Made by a program: the position numbers and the translations under genes. A stretch of DNA of 64,000 nt from Rhizobium rhododendri (GTDB taxonomy: Bacteria > Pseudomonadota > Alphaproteobacteria > Rhizobiales > Rhizobiaceae): the NCBI RefSeq assembly GCF_007000325.2, contig NZ_CP117267.1, forward strand, positions 1,054,001-1,118,000, written 5' to 3'. The notes beneath the pieces were generated by a model. That model was given only the letters and a program-made list of their open reading frames with translations, was not told where the DNA came from and ran no database searches. This document shows, in pieces, positions 37,942 through 53,070 of the stretch (position 1 is its first letter; the number at the start of each line of letters is the position of its first letter).

Positions 37942-39282
37942 TCAGCGCGGCACAGTCTCGACATTCTTGCGGTCACCGGTCAGTGACAGCGCCAGCGCGG
38001 TGCAGATTGCGCCAGACAGCAGGTAGGCGCCGATTGCCCATATGCCGACATGGGTCGCCAGCGCGAGTACGATCAGGGGCGCAAACGCGGCACCCAGGAG
38101 CCAGGCGATATCGGAGGTGAACGCGGAGGCCGTGTAGCGAAATTGCGGTGCAAATCTGGTTGCAACGGCGCCGGACGATTGGCCGAAGGAAATGCCAAGC
38201 ACGAAGAAACCGATCAGCAGGAAGACGTTCTGGCCGGCCTGCCCGAGTGTCAGCAGGAAGGGTGCTGCAAAAGCAAATATCGCGATTAGCAGCGCTCCCA
38301 GCAGCAGCTCGCGCGGCCGGCCGATCCGGTCGGCCAGCAAGCCGGAGAGGATGATGCCGACGACGGCAAACACCGATGCGCCAACCTGCCAGAGCAGCAT
38401 ATCGGCAGCACCGCGCCTGTCGGTGGCCACGCTCCAGCTCAGCGGAAAGATAGTCACGAGATAGATGGTCGCAAAAGCCGCGAGCGGCACGAAAGATCCG
38501 ATCAGGATCTCGCGCCCTTGCGTGCGGATCGTCTCCAGCACCAGACGCGGCTGCAATTCACGCTCCAGCAGCGCCTGCTCGAAGGCCGGCGTCGCGACGA
38601 TGCGAAGACGCGCAAAAAGGGCGACGACGTTGATGGCGAAGGCGACAAACAGCGGATAGCGCCATCCCCATGACAGGAAGTCATCGTCAGACAGGTTACC
38701 GACGAAATAGGCGAAGAGGACGGCGGCAAGAGCAAAGCCGATGGGCGCGCCGAGTTGCGGGATCATAGCGTACCATCCCCGCTGGTCTGCCGGTGCGTTC
38801 AAGGCGGAGAGCGAGGCCAGACCGTCCCAGGCTCCGCCGAGTGCGATCCCCTGAATAATCCGGAACGCCGCAAGCATGGCGATGACCGGCACGCCGAGCT
38901 CATCGTAGCTTGGCAGGAAGGCAACCGCTGCCGTCGATCCGCCAAGCAGGAATAGAGCAATGGTGAGTTTGGTGCCGCGACCATAGTTTCGGTCCACCCA
39001 CATGAAGATGAGCGATCCGAACGGGCGGGCGATGAAGGCGAGCGAAAAGACGGCGAACGAGCAGAGGATCCTGTTCGTCTCGCCGTCGATGAAGGGGAAC
39101 ATCAGGCGGGGGAATACCAGAACCGATGCAATGCCGTAGACAAAGAAGTCGAAAAACTCAGACGTTCGCCCGATGATCACGCCGATGGAGACATTTGCCG
39201 GAGCGCTCGTCTCGCCGCGATGGAGGTCGCGGGCGTCTTCCTCCAGTGTCGATGACTTGGGGTTGGCATGATCTTGGCTCAT
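37942..39282 (-). CDS. MFS transporter, metabolite:H+ symporter type
   Basis: The 446-residue protein starts at ATG 39282 (MSQDHANPKSS), with GAGGG just upstream; the frame is open to 39360. It has about 12 hydrophobic segments and the MHS-type signatures RTSEFFDFFVYGIASVLVFP at the first helix and FIARPFGSLIFMWVDRNYGR in the helix 2-3 loop. A second loop ADRIGRPRELLLG follows helix 8. Such carriers import organic acids or related compounds with protons, but the substrate cannot be read. It lies upstream of the amylase, 104 bp apart, on the same strand. Confidence 0.85.
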   Translation of the reverse strand: MSQDHANPKSSTLEEDARDLHRGETSAPANVSIGVIIGRTSEFFDFFVYGIASVLVFPRLMFPFIDGETNRILCSFAVFSLAFIARPFGSLIFMWVDRNYGRGTKLTIALFLLGGSTAAVAFLPSYDELGVPVIAMLAAFRIIQGIALGGAWDGLASLSALNAPADQRGWYAMIPQLGAPIGFALAAVLFAYFVGNLSDDDFLSWGWRYPLFVAFAINVVALFARLRIVATPAFEQALLERELQPRLVLETIRTQGREILIGSFVPLAAFATIYLVTIFPLSWSVATDRRGAADMLLWQVGASVFAVVGIILSGLLADRIGRPRELLLGALLIAIFAFAAPFLLTLGQAGQNVFLLIGFFVLGISFGQSSGAVATRFAPQFRYTASAFTSDIAWLLGAAFAPLIVLALATHVGIWAIGAYLLSGAICTALALSLTGDRKNVETVPR

Positions 39283-39775
39283 CGTCGTCCCTCGCTCTTG
39301 CAGTCCGATATCAAGCCGCAACGCAGGCGGGCAAAATTGGTTGCGCACCATATTGAACAATATCTCTGCTTTTCACGCCAGCGCATCATTCGGTTCTACG
39401 AATGGAAGGCATCGCCGAGTAGGGGGCTTACGTGGGCGATCTGCAACCCAGGCTCTATTTCAGCGGGAAAGCACTTGAATGCCCGCAAGGTGGCGTGCTA
39501 AGGCACCCCAGCCGAAGCCGGCAGAGAATTCTCAAGGGGCTAATTTTAGCCGCGCCGGGGAGATCCTGCTGTTTAGGCCTGATAGATGCCGATCTGACCA
39601 GCGCGAAGGTTTCGCTGCTTCTCGGGTCGGTTTGCTGCATCTGCGGCAAAATTCGTGAGCGACTGATTCATCTCTTGTTAAAAAGGGAATCGGTCGTTAT
39701 GTAAGGGTTCAACAGACACGCGGTGCGTGGGGCTGACTCGTTCAGCTTTACGCGCCGTAATTGCGTGGGCAGTCA
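39283..39775. other. Intergenic region between MFS gene and secE
   Basis: This 493-bp region contains no gene. The left side is the start region of the minus-strand transporter. The right side holds the secE promoter. Short open frames here have no protein-like pattern. Confidence 0.5.
39675..39703 (+). promoter_or_regulatory. Probable promoter of secE-nusG
   Basis: TTGTTA (39675-39680), a 17-bp spacer and TATGTA (39698-39703) lie about 70 bp before the secE start. Because tRNA-Trp is now far away, secE needs its own promoter, and this fits. Confidence 0.55.
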
Positions 39776-39976
39776 ATGGCATCCAAATCGAATCCGCTCG
39801 TGTTTCTCCGGCAGGTCCGCTCGGAGACAGCGAAAGTTACGTGGCCTTCGCGTCGTGAAACGGTGATCTCCACCGTCATGGTGCTGGTCATGGTGGTATT
39901 CGCGGCAATGTTTTTCTTTGCTGCCGACCAGCTTATTGGCTGGATTCTTGGTTACGTGCTGCAGGCCGGCAATTAA
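39776..39976 (+). CDS. secE: Protein translocase subunit SecE
   Basis: The 66-residue single-span SecE has the conserved motif RSETAKVTWPSRRETVIST (about 13-31), the amphipathic helix on the cytosolic face, followed by one transmembrane helix (about 33-60). It clamps the SecY channel. The ATG at 39776 fits the conserved N-terminus. nusG follows 18 bp downstream. Confidence 0.95.
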   Translation: MASKSNPLVFLRQVRSETAKVTWPSRRETVISTVMVLVMVVFAAMFFFAADQLIGWILGYVLQAGN

Positions 39977-39994
39977 TATCGAGTGGAGATGAAG

Positions 39995-40525
39995 ATGGCG
40001 GCACGTTGGTACATCGTCCACGCTTATTCTAATTTTGAGAAGAAGGTTGCCGAGGATATCGAGAACAAGGCGCGTCAGAAGGGTCTGTCGCACCTGTTCG
40101 AGAAGATCCTCGTACCGACCGAAAAGGTGGTTGAAGTGCGCCGCGGCCGCAAGGTCGATGCAGAGCGCAAGTTCTTTCCGGGCTACGTCATGGTTCGGGC
40201 TAACCTGACCGACGAAGCCTATCACCTGATCAAGAATACGCCGAAGGTCACTGGCTTCCTCGGTTCCGACAACAAGCCGGTTCCGATCCCCGACAGCGAG
40301 GCTGATCGCATTCTCGGTCAGGTTCAGGAAGGTGTCGAGCGTCCGAAGGCCTCCATCTCGTTCGAGATCGGCGAGCAGGTTCGCGTTTCCGACGGTCCGT
40401 TCGCTTCTTTCAACGGCACGGTACAGGATGTCGATGAAGAGCGTTCGCGCCTCAAGGTGGAAGTCTCCATCTTCGGCCGCGCCACGCCGGTCGAACTCGA
40501 ATACGCACAGGTCGAGAAGGTCTGA
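39995..40525 (+). CDS. nusG: Transcription termination/antitermination factor NusG
   Basis: The 176-residue protein starts MAARWYIVHAYSNFEKKV at the ATG preceded by GGAG; earlier in-frame GTG/ATG codons are less likely. The NGN domain (1-110) binds RNA polymerase, and the C-terminal KOW domain (about 120-176: GEQVRVSDGPFASFNGTVQD) contacts Rho or ribosomal protein S10. It has the usual place between secE and rplK. Confidence 0.96.
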   Translation: MAARWYIVHAYSNFEKKVAEDIENKARQKGLSHLFEKILVPTEKVVEVRRGRKVDAERKFFPGYVMVRANLTDEAYHLIKNTPKVTGFLGSDNKPVPIPDSEADRILGQVQEGVERPKASISFEIGEQVRVSDGPFASFNGTVQDVDEERSRLKVEVSIFGRATPVELEYAQVEKV

Positions 40526-40538
40526 GTTTTTTAAATTC

Positions 40539-40566
40539 ACCATCCGTCATTTGCGTGACGGATGGT
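40539..40566 (+). terminator. Hairpin between nusG and rplK
   Basis: ACCATCCGTCA and TGACGGATGGT form a perfect 11-bp stem with a 6-nt loop. No T-run follows, so it may be a partial terminator, a processing site or an mRNA stabiliser rather than a full terminator. Confidence 0.5.
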
Positions 40567-40701
40567 GCGCGGCGTTTGCCGCAAGCGCGTGGAAGGGCAG
40601 GGCTCTAGCCGAACCTGACGTCCGTACCACGCAACCGCAGCCGCCGGAGCGATCCGGCATCAACGGCCGGGCAACCGGCCAACAGTGAAAGGCAGAGAGA
40701 T

Positions 40702-41130
40702 ATGGCTAAGAAAGTTGCAGGCCAGCTCAAGCTTCAGGTCAAGGCAGGATCGGCTAACCCGTCCCCGCCAATCGGCCCGGCGCTTGGTCAGCGTGGCGTA
40801 AACATCATGGAATTCTGCAAGGCGTTCAATGCCGCCACGCAGGAAATGGAAAAGGGCATGCCGATCCCGGTCGTCATCACCTACTACCAGGACAAGTCCT
40901 TCACCTTCATCATGAAGCAGCCGCCAGTCAGCTACTTCCTGAAGAAGGAAGCAAAGATCACTTCGGGATCGAAGCTGCCAGGCAAGACCAAGGCAGGCGA
41001 AATCTCCCGTGACCAGGTTCGCAGCATCGCTACGGCGAAGATGAAGGACCTGAACGCCGCGGATATCGAAGGTGCAATGGCCATGATCGAGGGCTCCGCC
41101 CGCGCTATGGGCCTGGAAGTGGTAGGTTAA
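40702..41130 (+). CDS. rplK: 50S ribosomal protein L11
   Basis: The 142-residue L11 has the N-terminal [17 protein letters not shown] element and the C-terminal 23S-binding domain. It forms the GTPase-associated centre with the L10-L7/L12 stalk. The ATG follows AGAGAGAT. rplA starts 4 bp after its stop. Confidence 0.97.
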   Translation: MAKKVAGQLKLQVKAGSANPSPPIGPALGQRGVNIMEFCKAFNAATQEMEKGMPIPVVITYYQDKSFTFIMKQPPVSYFLKKEAKITSGSKLPGKTKAGEISRDQVRSIATAKMKDLNAADIEGAMAMIEGSARAMGLEVVG

Positions 41131-41134
41131 TCCG

Positions 41135-41830
41135 ATGGTTGCGAAGCGCATCAAGAAAATCCGCGTCGGCGTCGATCCGACCCAGCTCTACGCTCTCGAC
41201 CTCGCCATCGGCATGGTCAAGGAACGGGCTATCGCCAAGTTCGACGAAACTGTCGAAGTCTCCATGAACCTCGGCGTCGACCCACGTCACGCCGACCAGA
41301 TGGTCCGTGGCGTCGTCAACCTGCCGAACGGCACCGGCCGTGACGTTCGCGTCGCCGTCTTCGCTCGTGGCGCAAAGGCTGACGAAGCTCGCGCAGCTGG
41401 CGCCGATGTCGTTGGCGCCGAAGACTTGGTCGAAATCGTCCAGGGCGGCAAGATCGACTTCGACCGTTGCATCGCAACGCCTGACATGATGCCGCTGGTC
41501 GGTCGTCTCGGCAAGGTTCTCGGCCCGCGCGGCATGATGCCTAACCCGAAGGTCGGCACCGTGACCATGGACGTCGCTGGCGCTGTCAAGGCATCCAAGG
41601 GCGGCGCTGTCGAGTTCCGCGTCGAGAAGGCTGGCATCGTCCACGCCGGCATCGGCAAGGCCTCGTTCGAGCCGAAGGCGCTGGAAGAAAACATCCGCGC
41701 ATTCGCCGACGCCGTCATCAAGGCAAAGCCGGCTGGCGCCAAGGGCATTTATGTCAAGCGCGTCGCCATCTCTTCGACCATGGGCCCAGGCGTCCGTATC
41801 GAAGTTGCCTCGGTCACCGCACCGGTCTGA
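41135..41830 (+). CDS. rplA: 50S ribosomal protein L1
   Basis: The 231-residue L1 is of normal length, with the signature [15 protein letters not shown] (about 130-144). It forms the mobile L1 stalk on 23S rRNA and represses the rplKA mRNA in many bacteria by binding a copy of its rRNA site. Confidence 0.97.
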   Translation: MVAKRIKKIRVGVDPTQLYALDLAIGMVKERAIAKFDETVEVSMNLGVDPRHADQMVRGVVNLPNGTGRDVRVAVFARGAKADEARAAGADVVGAEDLVEIVQGGKIDFDRCIATPDMMPLVGRLGKVLGPRGMMPNPKVGTVTMDVAGAVKASKGGAVEFRVEKAGIVHAGIGKASFEPKALEENIRAFADAVIKAKPAGAKGIYVKRVAISSTMGPGVRIEVASVTAPV

Positions 41831-42165
41831 TAATTCGGCCGGGCGCAAGTCCGGCCATCAAGAATTCCCGACCTCTCCGGAGGTTGGGATTTCCGGAGAA
41901 ATCCGGAATTCCTGTCCGAGATTGCAGGTGGTTATCCCTTAATCACTGATGCCTGCATGAGACGGGTAAGACCCGAATTTGGATGAAGTTTTTGACTTCG
42001 ATAAACTCGGTTCGAGCCTTGGATGCCTTGTGTTCTGCGATCCCCCGGGGTCCAGGCGCGAGGGGACAGGATCCTCAAGCGTCGCTTGGGATCTCATCGA
42101 TCCCTTGAGGCAAAAGGCAACCCGGCAGGGCCGTCCTACACGGACCTGTCAACTGGAGAAAAGCA
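41831..42165 (+). promoter_or_regulatory. rplJ leader with several hairpins
   Basis: This 335-bp spacer holds at least three hairpins: GGCCGG...CCGGCC near 41838-41856, CCGACCTC...GAGGTTGG near 41869-41888, and TTCCGGA-GAAA-TCCGGAA near 41890-41910. Such a leader before rplJ is the usual site for autogenous control by the L10-L7/L12 complex, and it may include an attenuator. I see no gene in it. Confidence 0.55.
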
Positions 42166-42687
42166 GTGGAAAAAGCGGAAAAGCGCGAATTCGTCACGGA
42201 ACTGAACGGGGTCTTCCAGGCCGCCGGCTCAGTCGTCGTGGCCCACTATGCTGGTGTCACAGTCGCACAGATGAACGACTTCCGTTCGAAGATGCGCGCT
42301 GCTGGCGGCACCGTCAAAGTCGCGAAGAACCGCCTGGCCAAGATTGCTCTTCAGGGCACTGAGTCGGAAGGGATGTCTGATCTCTTCAAGGGTCAAACGC
42401 TGATCGCTTACAGCGCAGACCCGATTACGGCTCCTAAGGTACTCGTGGATTTTGCCAAGACCAATGACAAGATCATTGTTCTCGGTGGTTCCATGGGATC
42501 GACCACACTCAACGCGGACGCTGTCCGGTCGCTTGCGACCCTGCCTTCGCTTGATGAACTGCGTTCGAAGCTGCTGGCCATGATCCAGACCCCAGCTACC
42601 CGTATCGCAGGCGTCGTTGCAGCACCGGCAGCTCAGCTTGCTCGCGTGTTTGCCGCCTATGCCAAGAAGGACGAAGAAGCCGCTTGA
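42166..42687 (+). CDS. rplJ: 50S ribosomal protein L10
   Basis: The 173-residue L10 starts at a GTG ([17 protein letters not shown]), with CTGGAG upstream. It anchors L7/L12 dimers through its C-terminal helix and binds the L11 region of 23S rRNA. rplL follows after 58 bp. Confidence 0.96.
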   Translation: MEKAEKREFVTELNGVFQAAGSVVVAHYAGVTVAQMNDFRSKMRAAGGTVKVAKNRLAKIALQGTESEGMSDLFKGQTLIAYSADPITAPKVLVDFAKTNDKIIVLGGSMGSTTLNADAVRSLATLPSLDELRSKLLAMIQTPATRIAGVVAAPAAQLARVFAAYAKKDEEAA

Positions 42688-42745
42688 GGCGGTTTTTCGC
42701 TGTTACATTAAACCAGATCGAACCGAATAAAAAAGGAACTATACC

Positions 42746-43123
<378 letters not shown>

Positions 43124-43139
43124 TCTTCAAACTGCGTTT

Positions 43140-43180
43140 GGGGGGTGGCTTCGTGCCGCCTCCCATTTGCCGTTTTTTCT
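43140..43180 (+). terminator. Attenuator-like hairpin between rplL and rpoB
   Basis: A G-rich arm (GGGGGGTGGC) pairs with GCCGCCTCCC around a TTCGT loop, and a TTTTTT run comes 9 nt later. A partial terminator here would reduce rpoBC transcription relative to rplJL, as seen in other bacteria. Confidence 0.6.
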
Positions 43181-43383
43181 GAACGCCTTACCTAAGGGCC
43201 GCATCTTCGGCTTTTCGGTAATGAGTTCTTCAAGAGGATAGTCTCCAGGCGAATACGACACGGCATCCGCGCCTGCGCATTCGAATGTGAGACGAGATTG
43301 AACCACTCATTGATAGACGGGATCGCCTGGCCAGCGGTTCCCGTCAGTTGCAGGCCCGGATGCAAGATTTTGAAGGAGCGACG

Positions 43384-46300
43384 ATGGCTCAGACCCTTTC
43401 GTTCAACGGTCGTAGGCGCGTACGCAGATTTTTTGGTAAGATTCCTGAAGTTGCAGAGATGCCGAACCTCATTGAGGTTCAGAAGGCATCCTACGACCAG
43501 TTTTTGCTTGTTGATGAGCCCAAGGGCGGTCGCCCCGACGAGGGCCTTCAGTCGGTTTTCAAGTCGGTGTTCCCGATAACTGATTTTTCCGGCACCTCGA
43601 TGCTTGAATTCGTCTCGTACGAATTCGAACCGCCGAAGTTCGACGTCGACGAATGCCGTCAGCGCGACCTGACCTACGCAGCGCCGCTGAAGGTGACGCT
43701 GCGCCTCATCGTGTTCGATATTGACGAAGATACGGGCGCGAAGTCCATCAAGGACATCAAGGAACAGTCGGTCTACATGGGCGACATGCCCCTGATGACC
43801 AATAACGGCACCTTTGTCGTCAACGGCACCGAGCGCGTCATCGTCTCGCAGATGCACCGTTCGCCAGGCGTGTTCTTCGACCATGACAAGGGCAAGAGCC
43901 ACTCATCCGGCAAGCTGCTGTTTGCTGCCCGCGTCATCCCTTATCGCGGTTCCTGGCTCGATATCGAATTCGACGCCAAGGACATCGTCTACGCCCGTAT
44001 CGACCGTCGCCGCAAGATCCCGGTAACGTCGCTGCTGATGGCGCTCGGCATGGACGGCGAAGAAATCCTCGAGACCTTCTACACCAAGTCGACCTATGAG
44101 CGCTCCGGCGACGGCTGGCGCATTCCGTTCATCGCCGAGACGCTGAAAGGCGCCAAGACGATCACCGACATGATCGATGCCGACACCGGCGAAGTCGTTG
44201 TCGAAGGCGGAAAGAAGCTGACCCCGCGCCTGCTCAAGCAGTTGACCGAGAAAGGCCTCAAGGCCCTCAAGGCGACCGACGAAGAGCTGTACGGCAACTT
44301 CCTCGCCGAAGACATCGTCAACTTCGAGACCGGCGAGATCTATCTCGAAGCCGGCGACGAACTCGACGAAAAGACGCTGCCGATCATCCTCAAGGCCGGT
44401 TTCAACGAGATCCCGGTTCTCGGTATCGACCACATCAACATCGGCGCCTACATCCGCAACACGCTCTCGGTCGACAAGAACGAGAACCGTCAGGATGCGC
44501 TGTTCGATATCTACCGCGTCATGCGTCCGGGCGAGCCGCCGACAATGGACTCGGCCGAAGCCATGTTCAACTCGCTGTTCTTCGACAGCGAGCGTTACGA
44601 CCTGTCGGCTGTCGGCCGCGTCAAGATGAACATGCGTCTTGACCTCGAAGTCGAGGACACTGTCCGCACGCTGCGCAAGGAAGACATCCTCGCAGTCGTC
44701 AAGATGCTGGTCGAACTGCGCGACGGCAAGGGCGAAATCGACGACATCGACAACCTCGGTAACCGCCGTGTACGTTCGGTCGGCGAATTGATGGAAAATC
44801 AGTACCGCCTCGGCCTGCTTCGCATGGAGCGCGCTATCAAGGAACGCATGTCGTCGATCGAGATCGACACCGTCATGCCGCAGGACCTGATCAACGCCAA
44901 GCCAGCCGCTGCTGCCGTCCGCGAATTCTTCGGCTCCTCGCAGCTGTCGCAGTTCATGGACCAGGTGAACCCGCTCTCGGAAATCACCCACAAGCGCCGT
45001 CTCTCGGCTCTTGGACCGGGCGGTCTGACCCGCGAGCGCGCCGGCTTCGAAGTCCGCGACGTGCATCCGACCCACTACGGTCGTATTTGCCCGATCGAGA
45101 CTCCGGAAGGCCCGAACATCGGTCTGATCAACTCGCTGGCCACCTTTGCCCGCGTCAACAAGTACGGCTTCATCGAAAGCCCTTACCGTAAGATCATCGA
45201 CGGCAAGGTCACCTTCGAAGTGCTTTATCTCTCCGCCATGGAAGAGGCCAAGTACTACGTTGCCCAGGCCAACGCCGAAATGAACCCCGATGGCTCGTTT
45301 GCCGAAGAGTTCGTGGTTTGCCGTCATGCCGGCGAAGTCATGCTTGCTCCGCGCGACAACATCAACTTGATGGACGTCTCGCCGAAGCAGCTGGTTTCGG
45401 TCGCTGCCGCGCTGATCCCGTTCCTGGAAAACGACGACGCCAACCGCGCTCTGATGGGCTCGAACATGCAGCGTCAGGCCGTGCCTCTGCTGCGTGCCGA
45501 AGCTCCGTTCGTCGGCACCGGCATGGAGCCGATCGTTGCCCGTGACTCCGGCGCTGCCATCGGCGCCCGTCGTGGCGGCGTGGTCGACCAGGTGGATGCG
45601 ACACGTATCGTTATCCGCGCTACGGAAGGCCTCGATGCTTCGAAGTCCGGCGTAGATATCTACCGCCTGATGAAGTTCCAGCGTTCGAACCAGAACACCT
45701 GCGTCAACCAGCGTCCGCTGGTCACCGTTGGTGACGTCGTCAACCGCGGCGACATCCTGGCCGACGGTCCTTCGACCGATCTCGGCGATCTGGCGCTCGG
45801 CCGGAACGTGCTCGTCGCGTTCATGCCATGGAACGGCTACAACTACGAAGACTCGATCCTGCTTTCCGAGCGTATCGTTGCTGACGACGTGTTCACCTCC
45901 ATCCACATCGAAGAATTCGAAGTGATGGCGCGCGACACCAAGCTTGGTCCGGAAGAAATCACGCGCGACATTCCTAACGTATCGGAAGAAGCGCTGAAGA
46001 ACCTCGACGAAGCCGGTATCGTCTACATCGGTGCCGAAGTGACGCCGGGCGACATTCTGGTCGGCAAGATCACACCGAAGGGCGAGAGCCCGATGACGCC
46101 GGAAGAAAAGCTTCTGCGCGCCATCTTCGGCGAGAAGGCCTCCGACGTTCGCGACACATCCATGCGGATGCCTCCGGGCACCTACGGTACCGTCGTTGAA
46201 GTTCGCGTTTTCAACCGCCACGGCGTTGAAAAGGACGAACGTGCGATGGCGATCGAGCGGGAAGAAATCGAACGTCTCGCCAAGGACCGCGACGACGAAC

Positions 46301-47523
46301 AGGCGATCCTCGACCGTAACGTCTACGGCCGCCTGATAGAAAACCTGCGCGGTCAGGTGTCGGTTGCCGGTCCAAAGGGCTTCAAGAAGGGCGTCGAGCT
46401 CTCCAACGCCGTCATCTCCGAATATCCCCGCTCGCAGTGGTGGATGTTTGCAGTCGAGGACGAGCGGATCCAGGGCGAAGTCGAAGCGCTCCGTGGCCAG
46501 TACGACGAATCCAAGTCGCGCCTTGAACAGCGCTTCATGGACAAGGTCGAAAAGGTCCAGCGCGGCGACGAAATGCCTCCGGGCGTCATGAAGATGGTCA
46601 AGGTCTTCGTCGCTGTTAAGCGCAAGATCCAGCCAGGCGACAAGATGGCTGGCCGTCACGGCAACAAGGGCGTTGTTTCGCGCATCTTGCCGGTTGAGGA
46701 CATGCCTTTCCTCGAAGACGGTACGCATGTCGACATCGTGCTGAACCCGCTCGGCGTTCCGTCGCGCATGAACGTTGGCCAGATCCTCGAAACCCATCTG
46801 GGTTGGGCCTGCGCCGGCATGGGTCGCCAGATCGGCGATCTTCTGGAAGCCTACAAGGCAGGTGGCGATATCGCGCCGCTGCGCAAGACGATCGACGACG
46901 TCGTCGGCTCTGGTCCGAAGGGCGACGAAGTCAGGGAGTACGACGACGAGTCCGTCGTTCGCCTGGCCGATCAGTGGAAGCGCGGCGTATCGATTGCAAC
47001 GCCTGTATTCGACGGTGCCCATGAAGCCGACGTCAACGACATGCTGCGTCTTGCCGGTCTCAAGGAAAGCGGCCAGTCGACGCTTTACGACGGACGTACA
47101 GGTGAACAGTTCGACCGTCAGGTGACAGTCGGCTACATCTATATGTTGAAGCTGAACCACTTGGTCGACGACAAGATCCATGCCCGTTCGATCGGTCCTT
47201 ACTCGCTCGTGACCCAGCAGCCGCTGGGTGGCAAGGCGCAGTTCGGCGGTCAGCGCTTCGGGGAAATGGAAGTCTGGGCACTGGAAGCATACGGTGCGGC
47301 ATACACGCTGCAGGAAATGCTGACGGTGAAGTCGGACGACGTGGCCGGGCGTACCAAGGTTTACGAAGCGATCGTCCGTGGCGACGATACCTTCGAGGCC
47401 GGTATTCCGGAAAGCTTCAACGTTCTCGTCAAGGAAATGCGTTCGCTGGGTCTGAGCGTCGAGCTGGAGAATTCCAAGCTCGAGGATCTGCAGCCAGTGC
47501 AGTTGCCGGACGCGGCCGAATAA
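43384..47523 (+). CDS. rpoB: RNA polymerase beta subunit
   Basis: The 1379-residue protein is full length. The start is the ATG after GAAGGAGCGACG; the frame is open slightly upstream. The rifampicin region reads [20 protein letters not shown] and then [14 protein letters not shown], with the usual Asp, His and Ser, so no classical resistance change is visible. Other landmarks are [27 protein letters not shown] and the C-terminal clamp part [19 protein letters not shown]. Operon with rpoC. Confidence 0.98.
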   Translation: MAQTLSFNGRRRVRRFFGKIPEVAEMPNLIEVQKASYDQFLLVDEPKGGRPDEGLQSVFKSVFPITDFSGTSMLEFVSYEFEPPKFDVDECRQRDLTYAAPLKVTLRLIVFDIDEDTGAKSIKDIKEQSVYMGDMPLMTNNGTFVVNGTERVIVSQMHRSPGVFFDHDKGKSHSSGKLLFAARVIPYRGSWLDIEFDAKDIVYARIDRRRKIPVTSLLMALGMDGEEILETFYTKSTYERSGDGWRIPFIAETLKGAKTITDMIDADTGEVVVEGGKKLTPRLLKQLTEKGLKALKATDEELYGNFLAEDIVNFETGEIYLEAGDELDEKTLPIILKAGFNEIPVLGIDHINIGAYIRNTLSVDKNENRQDALFDIYRVMRPGEPPTMDSAEAMFNSLFFDSERYDLSAVGRVKMNMRLDLEVEDTVRTLRKEDILAVVKMLVELRDGKGEIDDIDNLGNRRVRSVGELMENQYRLGLLRMERAIKERMSSIEIDTVMPQDLINAKPAAAAVREFFGSSQLSQFMDQVNPLSEITHKRRLSALGPGGLTRERAGFEVRDVHPTHYGRICPIETPEGPNIGLINSLATFARVNKYGFIESPYRKIIDGKVTFEVLYLSAMEEAKYYVAQANAEMNPDGSFAEEFVVCRHAGEVMLAPRDNINLMDVSPKQLVSVAAALIPFLENDDANRALMGSNMQRQAVPLLRAEAPFVGTGMEPIVARDSGAAIGARRGGVVDQVDATRIVIRATEGLDASKSGVDIYRLMKFQRSNQNTCVNQRPLVTVGDVVNRGDILADGPSTDLGDLALGRNVLVAFMPWNGYNYEDSILLSERIVADDVFTSIHIEEFEVMARDTKLGPEEITRDIPNVSEEALKNLDEAGIVYIGAEVTPGDILVGKITPKGESPMTPEEKLLRAIFGEKASDVRDTSMRMPPGTYGTVVEVRVFNRHGVEKDERAMAIEREEIERLAKDRDDEQAILDRNVYGRLIENLRGQVSVAGPKGFKKGVELSNAVISEYPRSQWWMFAVEDERIQGEVEALRGQYDESKSRLEQRFMDKVEKVQRGDEMPPGVMKMVKVFVAVKRKIQPGDKMAGRHGNKGVVSRILPVEDMPFLEDGTHVDIVLNPLGVPSRMNVGQILETHLGWACAGMGRQIGDLLEAYKAGGDIAPLRKTIDDVVGSGPKGDEVREYDDESVVRLADQWKRGVSIATPVFDGAHEADVNDMLRLAGLKESGQSTLYDGRTGEQFDRQVTVGYIYMLKLNHLVDDKIHARSIGPYSLVTQQPLGGKAQFGGQRFGEMEVWALEAYGAAYTLQEMLTVKSDDVAGRTKVYEAIVRGDDTFEAGIPESFNVLVKEMRSLGLSVELENSKLEDLQPVQLPDAAE

Positions 47524-47535
47524 CAATCGATAAGG

Positions 47536-47560
47536 TGCGCGCTGCCTTAGGCAGCGCGCA
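47536..47560 (+). other. Perfect hairpin between rpoB and rpoC
   Basis: TGCGCGCTGCC - TTA - GGCAGCGCGCA has an 11-bp stem and no T-run. It lies 12 bp after the rpoB stop. It may protect or process the rpoBC mRNA. The rest of the 189-bp spacer holds the rpoC ribosome-binding site (AAGGAGACAGGC). Confidence 0.6.
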
Positions 47561-47712
47561 TCGTCCCTCCGCCATCACGTTTTCGTTTGGCCTGGCAGGG
47601 ACGATTCCGCCGCAATCTGCGGTTATTGTCGTTTTAAGGCGTCAGTCCGGTTCCCGGGAATTTTCCGGTACTGATCGCATTTGGGGGCGTTTCGCCCAAG
47701 AAGGAGACAGGC

Positions 47713-51921
<4,209 letters not shown>

Positions 51922-51943
51922 TCGGCGACAGGGTCCAGACACA

Positions 51944-51977
51944 AAAACACCGCCCGGAGCGATCCGGGCGGTGTTTT
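51944..51977 (+). terminator. Intrinsic terminator after rpoC
   Basis: A 15-bp perfect stem (AAAACACCGCCCGGA / TCCGGGCGGTGTTTT) closes a GCGA loop; the 3' arm ends in TTTT. Confidence 0.92.
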
Positions 51978-52042
51978 GCGTTTTCGTGTTCGCTTAATGA
52001 CGCGGCAGAGATTGGTAGCGTTGGGGTATCAGGCCAACTCCG

Positions 52043-52129
52043 CCGTCATCCTCGGGCTTGTCCCGAGGATCTGCAATGATTTGAAATCGCCGGTAGATTG
52101 GATCCTCGGGACAAGCCCGAGGATGACGG
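52043..52129. repeat. Interspersed-type element with 29-bp perfect inverted repeats
   Basis: The left arm 52043-52071 (CCGTCATCCTCGGGCTTGTC...) is the exact reverse complement of the right arm 52101-52129, with a 29-bp spacer. Each arm also has an internal hairpin (CCTCGGGCTTGTCCCGAGG). Sequences of this kind are dispersed in many copies in rhizobial genomes (RIME-like or similar intergenic repeats). It sits between the rpoC terminator and the phosphatase gene. Confidence 0.8.
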
Positions 52130-52198
52130 ACGGTGCTGATGATAAAAGAAAGGGCTGCCCGGTTTGCCGGCGGCCCAATCACATAAACTTCGGCTATC

Positions 52199-52909
52199 TC
52201 ACATGCCGAGCGCGGTACGCAACTCGGCCTTGGCCGCTTCGAATTCCGTCTTGTAGTCGTCATGAGTCATGATCGTCGATGCGATGACCGTGCCGGAGAT
52301 GCGGCCGGCTTCGATATCGGTGGCGTAATGGATACCGCCAACCATGCGGTTATGGCCATATTCCCAGGCGCGGGCCATCAGCGCGGCTTTCTTTTCCGGC
52401 AGCATGTTGGAAAGCACGATCCCCATCAGGGTGCCGATTGTCGTATGGCCGGATGGATAGGAGCCGGACTTCGACAGCGGCACGACCGGGTGCACGAGAT
52501 CGCTGTAGAGATGCGGGCGAGGGCGGTTCCAGACCTTCTTGGCGGGATCGGTGACAGCGCCTTCGGTTTCGACGATGCGATCGAAGAAGGCCGTGAACTT
52601 CGGCAGGTTTTCCTTGGTGAACTTCGGGCTGTCGATGACATCGGCAAAGCGCCAGACATTTTCCTCCGCGTCGGCAACGGCGCGAGCCGACTGCTCCGGT
52701 GTGCGGGTAACCTGAAGGGTCAGGATCTCGGCGAGCTCGGCCCTCATCTGGGCAGAGTCATTGGCCGGTGGCGGTGGTAGCAGCACCAGGAGGTTGACCT
52801 CAGTGGCGTCGGTAAACGGCTTGGCCTTGGCATCCTCGGCAAACGAGGGCAGGGCGATACCGATGGTGAAGGCAAGGCTGATGGCGCAGATCTTGGCAAA
52901 GTGTTGCAT
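52199..52909 (-). CDS. Periplasmic class A (PAP2-type) acid phosphatase
   Basis: The 236-residue protein starts at ATG 52909, with GGGGAG upstream, and begins with a signal peptide (about 1-24: FAKICAISLAFTIGIALPSF). The three PAP2 motifs are KVWNRPRPH, GSYPSGHTTIG and HNRMVGGIHYATDIEAG, giving the catalytic His pair. Class A nonspecific acid phosphatases release phosphate from organic esters in the periplasm. It is inserted, in reverse orientation, between rpoC and rpsL. Confidence 0.88.
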   Translation of the reverse strand: MQHFAKICAISLAFTIGIALPSFAEDAKAKPFTDATEVNLLVLLPPPPANDSAQMRAELAEILTLQVTRTPEQSARAVADAEENVWRFADVIDSPKFTKENLPKFTAFFDRIVETEGAVTDPAKKVWNRPRPHLYSDLVHPVVPLSKSGSYPSGHTTIGTLMGIVLSNMLPEKKAALMARAWEYGHNRMVGGIHYATDIEAGRISGTVIASTIMTHDDYKTEFEAAKAELRTALGM

Positions 52910-53070
52910 GGTGGCTCCCCTGATGCAGTGACACGCTGCGCAGGTATCAAGGGAGTGTTTTAGCTGTGTGACAGTTTTGTTGGGGGATGGTAGCGGGCAA
53001 GATAGATCGGACGCTAGGATACGCATAGCCCCTTAAATCAGGACCTTCAGCGCATCCGGCTCCATTGCAT

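Noticed and set aside
43903..47526. Open frame of about 1207 codons antisense to rpoB (and similar ones of about 1390 codons antisense to rpoC, 926 antisense to fusA, 405-513 antisense to tuf)
   Set aside because: They are by-products of strong third-position GC bias in highly expressed genes; they have low-complexity, Asp/Val/His/Arg-rich translations, no ribosome-binding sites and no protein-like motifs.
52043..52129. CRISPR-like repeat pair
   Set aside because: There are only two arms in inverted orientation and no array; it is a palindromic intergenic element. No CRISPR array was seen anywhere in the window.
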